This document shows, piece after piece, positions 58,761 through 64,000 of a stretch of 64,000 bases of DNA (its first letter is position 1; the number at the start of each line of letters is the position of its first letter). The position numbers and the translations under genes are program-made. Origin of the DNA: SHYR01 sp036013055. Its GTDB lineage: Bacteria; Chloroflexota; Dehalococcoidia; UBA2979. The stretch covers positions 62,001-126,000 of the forward strand of contig DASCQM010000014.1 of the NCBI GenBank assembly GCA_036013055.1, written 5' to 3'. The notes under the pieces are model-generated. The model ran no database searches and was not told the origin of the DNA. It saw nothing but the letters and a program-made list of their open reading frames with translations.

Positions 58761-58904
58761 ATGGCTGTTGCACTCGGCAAGCGCTACAAGGACGAGCAGT
58801 CGAGCATCGAGGTGCTCTGCATCAAGCCCGGCGAATGCGACCTCAAGGTCGATGGCCGTGAGATGGAAGAGCTCCAGCCCAAGGTGCTGCCCTCGGCTGA
58901 CTGA
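58761..58904 (+). CDS. 47-residue desulforedoxin-like protein lacking the metal site
   Basis: Begins MAVALGKRYKDEQSSIEVLC, with GECDLKVDGREMEEL and a terminal LPSAD. Aligns with the desulforedoxin-like family and with its neighbour, but the CxxC and CC positions are Lys/Asp/Ser/Val; only two unrelated Cys remain. ATG start 11 bp after the neighbour stop. Probably a paralogue that has lost metal binding. Confidence 0.7.
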   Translation: MAVALGKRYKDEQSSIEVLCIKPGECDLKVDGREMEELQPKVLPSAD

Positions 58905-58910
58905 GCTTCT

Positions 58911-58976
58911 GTCGACGGAAACGTCGACGAGTTGAGTCCCCACTTTGAACCTGATACGGCCGCGACGCGGTCGTAT
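58911..58976 (+). terminator. Two strong hairpins after the small-protein pair
   Basis: A 7-bp stem with GAAA tetraloop (58911-58917 with 58922-58928) and an 11-bp GC-rich stem with one G-T pair (58954-58964 with 58966-58976). Neither is followed by a T-run, so they may stabilise the 3' end or act with Rho rather than as intrinsic terminators. Confidence 0.4.
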
Positions 58977-59021
58977 CTGCTATCCGGGAGAGCTGTGAGG
59001 GACGTCTAAGGGGAGAACCGT

Positions 59022-59084
59022 TTGACGGCCCCTGACGGCTCGCCTACGATCCTCGGTGCGCGCTCTGATAGCGCGCTTTCTTGT
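59022..59084 (+). promoter_or_regulatory. rpsU promoter with 5'-terminal terminator-like hairpin
   Basis: TTGACG (59022-59027), 17 bp, TACGAT (59045-59050). The predicted start near 59057 coincides with a 7-bp hairpin (59058-59064 with 59070-59076) followed by TTTCTTGT. For transcripts arriving from upstream it would terminate; for rpsU it forms the extreme 5' end. Confidence 0.65.
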
Positions 59085-59105
59085 CGAGAGTTCCCTGGAG
59101 GGAAG

Positions 59106-59315
59106 ATGTCGGAAGTCTACGTTGGTGAAGGTGAGTCGCTCGACTCTGCGTTGAAGCGCTTCAACAAGCGCGTGCAGGCTGAGGGCATCCTGACCGACGC
59201 GCGCCGGCACGAGTACTACGAGAAGCCCTCGGAACGCCGCAAGAAGAAGGAAGCTGCGCGACAGCGCAAGCTGCGCAAGGTCACCCGCAAGACGGAGCAG
59301 CGAGCCCGGCGCTAA
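59106..59315 (+). CDS. rpsU: 30S ribosomal protein S21
   Basis: 69 aa, basic. VYVGEGESLDSALKRFNKRVQ and HEYYEKPSERRKKKEAARQRK are characteristic. ATG 59106 with GGAGGG four bases upstream; the open frame runs further back through the promoter. The order rpsU-yqeY-7TM-HD phosphodiesterase is common in bacteria. Confidence 0.95.
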   Translation: MSEVYVGEGESLDSALKRFNKRVQAEGILTDARRHEYYEKPSERRKKKEAARQRKLRKVTRKTEQRARR

Positions 59316-59395
59316 CAGATCGCCCCGGCCGGACTGCCCGGCCGACAGGGACCCTTGTTTCAGCCGTCGGATTCCGATCGCAGAGGCCGCCTCCC

Positions 59396-59845
59396 ATGCC
59401 GATCGTCGAAACCATCCGCGATGAGATGACCACCGCAATGAAGTCGGGGGATGCGCGCCGCCGCGACATCATGCGGCTACTGGTCGCGTCACTCCACAAC
59501 GCCCGCATCGAGGCCGGTCACGACCTCGATGACGACGAGGCGATCAGCGCGCTTCAGCGCGAGGCAAAGCAGCGACGTGACTCGGTCGAGGAATACCGCA
59601 AGGGCGGGCGAGACGACCTGGCTGACGCCGAGCAAGAAGAGTTCGACGTGATCTCGACCTTCCTCCCGGCAGGCATGTCCGAGGACGAGGTCGTGGCGAT
59701 TATCGGCGCAGTGGTCTCGGAAGTTGGCGCGGAAGGGCCCGGAGACCTCGGCAAGGTGATGCGACCGGTCATGGAGCGCGTTGCCGGTCGTGCGGACGGC
59801 AAGCGCGTGAACGAACTCGTGCGGGAGCAGCTCGCCTCCGGCTGA
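59396..59845 (+). CDS. yqeY: GatB/YqeY domain protein
   Basis: 149 aa all-helical protein related to the C-terminal domain of GatB: ETIRDEMTTAMKSGDARRRDIMRLL, DSVEEYRKGGRDDLADAEQEEFDVISTFLP and GDLGKVMRPVMERVAGRADGKRVNELV. tRNA- or amidotransferase-related role inferred from the family. ATG start. Confidence 0.92.
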   Translation: MPIVETIRDEMTTAMKSGDARRRDIMRLLVASLHNARIEAGHDLDDDEAISALQREAKQRRDSVEEYRKGGRDDLADAEQEEFDVISTFLPAGMSEDEVVAIIGAVVSEVGAEGPGDLGKVMRPVMERVAGRADGKRVNELVREQLASG

Positions 59846-59877
59846 GACGCCGACGGCCTGCGAACCGGACTGCGGCT

Positions 59878-62172
59878 GTGGCTACCCGATCCCCTGACTC
59901 TGTATCGAGTACTGTCCGCTTTGGGCGTGGCACAGCCGCGCTCTTTGGTGGGCTGGTGGCGCTGGCGCTCGTTGGCGTGCTCTTTCCCTGGTTCCCCGGC
60001 GAGACGGTGCTGGAGGTCGGCTCTGTCGCCCAGCGCTCGGTCGCGGCCCCACGCGACCGCACCTATGACTCCCGCGTCCTGACGGAGGCCGCGAGCGAAC
60101 AGCGCGCGGCCTCCGTCGGCGACGTGCTGGTGCACGACCCCGGGATCGCCGGTGCGCAGCTTGTCGAGCTGGAGCGCCAGATCGAGGCGATCGCGGAGAT
60201 CCGCGACGACGCGAACCTGTCGGCCTCCGCGCGCGAATCCGCGGTGCGGGCGGTGCCGGGCGTAGCCCTCTCGGTACGCGCAGCGGCGGCGCTGACCAGT
60301 GTGCCCGACCATCAGTGGGATGAGATCGTCGACGATCTGCGCGACGCGCTTGAGCGCACGCTCGCTGTCGCGATCGACGCTGACGATGTCGCGTCCGCCC
60401 GTCAGCGGGTACGCGAACTGCTGACGCCGCTGCTCAGCAGCGATCAGGCGCTGGCACTCGGCGAGCTCGCCGATCCGCTGGTCGTCGCGACACAGGTGAT
60501 CGACGCGGAGCGCACCGCGGAGCAGCGAGAGAAGGCACGCGCCTCGCAGCCGTCGGTACGCGTGACCGTCGACCGCGGCGAGACGATCGTGCGCGACGGC
60601 GACGTGCTGACTGCTGCGGACATCGAGCAGCTCGACGAGCTCGGGCTGCGACAGTCCGGTTTGAAGCTGTCGACGCTGGCGGCAACGGTACTGGTCGCTG
60701 CGATGGCTGGCGCCGCAGCAGGTGGCTACCTGATCGTCGCGCAGCCGGCGGCGGTAGGCAGCCTGCGACGGCTGATGCTGTTCGGACTACTGATACTGAT
60801 CCCGGCGACAGGCGCGAAGTTCGGCTTCACGCTGCTGCTTCCGGACGTCGACCGGCACTTCCTCGCGTACGCGGTCCCGCTGGCGGCCGCGCCGATCGCG
60901 GCGGCGGTCCTGCTGGACGTGATGACGGCGCTCGTCGTCACCGTCGTGCTGGCGTCGGTCGCATCGTTCGTCACGCTCTACCTGCCGGAGGTCGGGCTGG
61001 TGCCCGGCGGAGAGCTGGAGGCTGCGCGGATGTGGCTCGCTGTGATCGCGGGCTCCTTCGCCGGCATCTCGATTGCCGCCAGCGCCGACCGGCTACAGCG
61101 GTACCTCGCGGCCGGGTTCGCATCGGCGGTCGCCGTCGCGGGGGCCTTGCTGCTGTTCTGGCTGCTCGATGCCGACCGCAGCGCCGTTGAGTTGATCTGG
61201 GTCGGCGGGGTGGCCGTGGTCGGCGGGGTGCTCTCCGCGCTGATCTCGGTGGGCGCGTTCGTGCTGCTCAGCCGTCCCTTTGGCATCATCACTCGCGTGG
61301 AGCTGATGGAGCTCGCGCAGCTTAACCACCGCCTGCTCCGGCGGCTGCAGGACGAGGCGCCGGGGACGTTCCAGCACTCGATTCTCGTCGGTAACCTCGC
61401 GGAGCGCGCCGCCGACCGCATCGGTGCGGACGCGCTGCTCGTGCGAATCGGCGCGTACTACCACGATGTCGGCAAGCTGGTCGGGCCGGAGTTCTTCTAC
61501 GAGAACATCGGCGATAGCGAGAACCCGCACGAGAGCCTCGACCCGCTGCAGAGCACGCGCGTGATCCATCAGCACGTCACCGCCGGCGTCGATCTCGCCC
61601 GCCGCGAGGGGCTGCCGGAAGCGGTCGTGCGATTCATCCCGCAGCATCACGGCACGCGTCTGATGGCGTACTTCTACCGCCGAGCTGCGGAGGTAGACTC
61701 TGAGATCGATCCCGAGCTGTTCCGCTACGGCGGCCCGAAACCGCAGTCGCGTGAGACCGCGATCGTGATGCTGGCCGATGCGTCCGAAGCATCCGTGCGC
61801 GCAGACACCAACCACACGGCGGAGCACATCACCGAGGTGATCGAGGGCATCGTTCGCGAGCGCGTCGAAGAGGGCCAGTTCGACGAGTGCGCGCTTTCGC
61901 TGCGCGACTTGCGCATGGTGGTCGACTCCTTCAGCTCGGCACTGAACGCGGTCTACCATCCGCGCGTCGAGTACCCCGAGCCCACCGACCGCGAGCTCGC
62001 CGAGCGTGCCGGTGCAGCGGCGGCCACCGCCGACGATGACGACGAATTCGACGCGGAGGGTCGGCGGATCGCCGAGGCTCCGCCGCTGGCGACGTCCGAT
62101 GCGACGCTGCCGGAGACCACGGCCGCTGCCGCCGGGGTACCCCCGGACGAACCCGCCGAGGACGACGCGTAG
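59878..62172 (+). CDS. pgpH: 7TM-HD phosphodiesterase (PgpH/YqfF family)
   Basis: 764 aa. N-terminal helix, a large extracytoplasmic 7TMR-HDED region (about 40-255), seven helices (about 260-475) and a cytosolic HD domain: FQHSILVGNLAERAADRIG, YYHDVGKL, FIPQHHGTRLM and LADASEASVRA. Homologues hydrolyse c-di-AMP. A disordered acidic tail (about 715-764) ends the protein. GTG start. phoH and ybeY, usual followers, are not here. Confidence 0.93.
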   Translation: MATRSPDSVSSTVRFGRGTAALFGGLVALALVGVLFPWFPGETVLEVGSVAQRSVAAPRDRTYDSRVLTEAASEQRAASVGDVLVHDPGIAGAQLVELERQIEAIAEIRDDANLSASARESAVRAVPGVALSVRAAAALTSVPDHQWDEIVDDLRDALERTLAVAIDADDVASARQRVRELLTPLLSSDQALALGELADPLVVATQVIDAERTAEQREKARASQPSVRVTVDRGETIVRDGDVLTAADIEQLDELGLRQSGLKLSTLAATVLVAAMAGAAAGGYLIVAQPAAVGSLRRLMLFGLLILIPATGAKFGFTLLLPDVDRHFLAYAVPLAAAPIAAAVLLDVMTALVVTVVLASVASFVTLYLPEVGLVPGGELEAARMWLAVIAGSFAGISIAASADRLQRYLAAGFASAVAVAGALLLFWLLDADRSAVELIWVGGVAVVGGVLSALISVGAFVLLSRPFGIITRVELMELAQLNHRLLRRLQDEAPGTFQHSILVGNLAERAADRIGADALLVRIGAYYHDVGKLVGPEFFYENIGDSENPHESLDPLQSTRVIHQHVTAGVDLARREGLPEAVVRFIPQHHGTRLMAYFYRRAAEVDSEIDPELFRYGGPKPQSRETAIVMLADASEASVRADTNHTAEHITEVIEGIVRERVEEGQFDECALSLRDLRMVVDSFSSALNAVYHPRVEYPEPTDRELAERAGAAAATADDDDEFDAEGRRIAEAPPLATSDATLPETTAAAAGVPPDEPAEDDA

Positions 62173-62259
62173 ACTCTTCGCGGCGCGACGGTCGAGCCTG
62201 AGACGACTCGACGCTATACTCGGCGCTCAGCCTGTTCCTCCCCTCGCTGGAGTCCGCGT

Positions 62260-62955
62260 ATGCGTGCCGCGGTTGTTGTCTTTCCCGGAACCTGGAGTGA
62301 TCGCGACTGTATCTACGCGCTCGAGCGATTGGGCGTTGAGACGCGGCGGGTCTGGCATCGCGAAACCGACATCGAGCCGGGCGAACTGGTCGTGCTGCCC
62401 GGCGGCTTCTCGTACGGTGATTACCTGCGCTGCGGGTCGATCGCCCGCTTCTCGCCGGTGATGGACGCGGTGCAAAGACACGCCGAGGCGGGCGGGCTCG
62501 TGATCGGCATCTGCAATGGCTTCCAGGTGCTCTGCGAGGCCGGTCTGTTGCCCGGCGTGCTGATGCGCAACGACTCGCTGCAATTCCGCTGTCAGGACAT
62601 CAATCTCGCACCCGCGCAGCACGAATCCCCGTTCACCAGCGCGATCGAGCCGGGGCGCATCCTCGGCATGCCGGTCTCGCACGGCGAGGGCAACTACTAC
62701 GCCGACGAGGCGACGCTCGACATGCTCGAAGCCAGCGGGAGGGTCGCCTTTCGCTACGTCGACGACTCCGGCGCTCCGACGCTGGAGGCGAACCCCAACG
62801 GCTCGCTGCGCAACATCGCGGGCATCACGAACGAACGTGGCAATGTGCTCGGCATGATGCCGCACCCGGAACGCGCCTGTGACCCGCTGCTCGGTGGCAC
62901 CGACGGCAACGCGATCTGGGAATCGGTGCTCGCCGCTGTTGGGGCGGTCGCCTGA
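62260..62955 (+). CDS. purQ: FGAM synthase glutaminase subunit PurQ
   Basis: 231 aa class-I glutamine amidotransferase: LPGGFSYGDYLRCGSIA, nucleophile Cys in GICNGFQVLCEAGLLPG, HGEGNYYA and MMPHPERA. Provides ammonia to PurL within the PurLQS complex. ATG start; TATACT at 62215-62220 is the likely -10. purS, which usually precedes purQ, is not adjacent. Confidence 0.95.
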   Translation: MRAAVVVFPGTWSDRDCIYALERLGVETRRVWHRETDIEPGELVVLPGGFSYGDYLRCGSIARFSPVMDAVQRHAEAGGLVIGICNGFQVLCEAGLLPGVLMRNDSLQFRCQDINLAPAQHESPFTSAIEPGRILGMPVSHGEGNYYADEATLDMLEASGRVAFRYVDDSGAPTLEANPNGSLRNIAGITNERGNVLGMMPHPERACDPLLGGTDGNAIWESVLAAVGAVA

Positions 62956-64000
62956 TGGCCGTCGACGACTTCACACTCGAACAGGTGGCGATGTCGCGCG
63001 ATGAGTACGCGCGGCTCGTCGACATGCTCGACCGCGAGCCGACGGAGGTCGAGCTCGGCATGGCCGGCGCACTCTGGTCTGAGCACTGCGGGTACAAGCA
63101 CTCGCGCCCGCTCTTCCATCACTTCCCGACGCAGGGTCCGCTGGTGCTGACGAAGGTCGGCGAGGAGAACGCCGGAGCGATCGATGTCGGCGACGGCTGG
63201 TGCGCCGTCTTCAAGATGGAATCCCACAACCACCCCTCCGCGCTCGAGCCGTACGAGGGTGCTGCGACCGGCGTCGGTGGCATCCTGCGCGACATCTTCG
63301 CGATGGGTATGCGCCCGGTCGCGCTGCTCGACTCGCTGCGCTTCGGGCCACTCGACGACGCACAGAACCGCCACCTCTTCAGCGGCGTCGTTGCCGGCAT
63401 CGGCGGTTACGGCAACTGCATCGGCGTGCCGACCGTCGGTGGCGAGGTGCAGTTCGATGCCGCATACAGCGGCAATCCGCTCGTGAACGCGATGGCCGTC
63501 GGCGTCGGCCGCATCGACAATTTACTCTCCGCCTCTGCGAACGGGCCGGGCAACCCGCTGCTGCTCGTTGGCGCCGACACCGGGCGCGACGGCATCCACG
63601 GCGCGACCTTCGCCTCGGTTGAGCTCGACGAGGACTCGGGCGATCGCCGCCCGGCGGTGCAGGTGGGCGACCCCTTCACCGAGAAGCTGCTGATGGAAGC
63701 CTGCATCGAGCTGGCCGAGGAGCACGGCGATTGGATCGAGGGCTTGCAGGACCTCGGCGCTGCCGGGCTGACATCGAGCGCGATCGAGGCGGCGGACCGC
63801 GCCGGGACCGGCATCGAGATCGATGTCGCGCTCGTACCGCGCCGCGAACTGGAGATGTCCGCCTATGACGTGATGCTCTCGGAGTCACAGGAACGCATGC
63901 TCGTGATCCCCAAGGCGGAACACCTCGACGACGTGGCCGCTCTCTTCCGACGCTGGGAGCTGCACGCCGATGTCGTCGGCCACGTCACCGACGACGGCAT
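62955..64000 (+). CDS. purL: FGAM synthase subunit PurL, 3' end outside the window
   Basis: ATG overlaps the purQ stop (TGATG). The frame is open to the window edge, 348 codons. Motifs: LWSEHCGYKHSRP, FKMESHNHPSALEPYEGAATGVGGILRD, GGYGNCIGVPTVGGE, VGADTGRDGIHGATFAS, LQDLGAAGLTSS and SESQERMLV. Begins like the short bacterial PurL that needs PurQ and PurS. Confidence 0.95.
   Translation, partial: MAVDDFTLEQVAMSRDEYARLVDMLDREPTEVELGMAGALWSEHCGYKHSRPLFHHFPTQGPLVLTKVGEENAGAIDVGDGWCAVFKMESHNHPSALEPYEGAATGVGGILRDIFAMGMRPVALLDSLRFGPLDDAQNRHLFSGVVAGIGGYGNCIGVPTVGGEVQFDAAYSGNPLVNAMAVGVGRIDNLLSASANGPGNPLLLVGADTGRDGIHGATFASVELDEDSGDRRPAVQVGDPFTEKLLMEACIELAEEHGDWIEGLQDLGAAGLTSSAIEAADRAGTGIEIDVALVPRRELEMSAYDVMLSESQERMLVIPKAEHLDDVAALFRRWELHADVVGHVTDDG

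Noticed and set aside
1..64000. tRNA, rRNA, CRISPR, insertion sequence or prophage features
   Set aside because: I looked for cloverleaf remnants, direct-repeat spacer arrays, transposase motifs and terminal inverted repeats and found none.

Overview
This is a GC-rich bacterial chromosome segment, densely packed and dominated by housekeeping genes. I saw no rRNA, tRNA, CRISPR array, insertion sequence or phage gene. Three traits point to an aerobic Chloroflexota (Dehalococcoidia or SAR202-like) more than to an actinobacterium: a split cytochrome b6 / subunit IV complex with a Tat-type Rieske protein, Thr/Pro/Glu-rich linkers in exported proteins, and orphan CO-dehydrogenase-type maturation genes. 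The phylum is an inference with moderate confidence. MurT/GatD, DapA/DapB/Asd and a prolipoprotein pathway indicate a diaminopimelate peptidoglycan cell.

Layout. 0-6.4 kb: 3' part of purA, a CopD-like membrane protein, a Mug-type uracil-DNA glycosylase, a zinc-ribbon membrane protein and a six-PAS hybrid histidine kinase. 6.4-17.4 kb, mostly minus strand: dapA, asd, dapB, pnp, rpsO, a PAP2-family enzyme, pepA (plus strand), coaBC and coaX. 17.4-19.6 kb: dnaA and a gene-free tract with DnaA-box-like sites, the likely origin of replication; genes to the left are mainly on the minus strand and genes to the right mainly on the plus strand. 19.6-27 kb: obgE, nadD, a methyltransferase, gyrB, trmO, an endonuclease III-like glycosylase and a divergent YchF-like GTPase. 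27-32 kb: two XdhC/CoxI proteins, a MoxR ATPase and a CoxE-like VWA protein, with a structured-RNA candidate between the XdhC genes. 32-38.6 kb: tatA, a metallo-beta-lactamase fold protein, murT-gatD, an M23 lipoprotein, lgt and a glutaredoxin-like protein.

38.6-46.6 kb is the most unusual part. It is a sulfur-transfer island headed by a consensus promoter and a SAM-I-clan riboswitch. Its genes are a threonine-synthase paralogue, a NIL-domain protein, a ubiquitin-like sulfur carrier, a small membrane protein, an Rrf2 regulator, cysK, a sulfur carrier fused to an E1-like adenylyltransferase, a third carrier (CysO-like), CysM, a tandem rhodanese and a JAMM peptidase (Mec+-like). The second half resembles the mycobacterial CysO-CysM-Mec+ cysteine pathway. 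The first half could be a carrier-dependent homocysteine route; that idea is new here and is inference.

46.6-54 kb: folP, folK, small membrane and zinc proteins, a CoA-binding protein, purF-purM-purH. 54-58.9 kb: a glycosyltransferase and a quinol:electron-acceptor oxidoreductase operon (a 35-residue membrane subunit, cytochrome b6, subunit IV, Rieske protein, cytochrome c-cupredoxin fusion), then two tiny desulforedoxin-like proteins. 59-64 kb: rpsU, a YqeY-like protein, a 7TM-HD phosphodiesterase, purQ and the 5' part of purL, which runs off the window.
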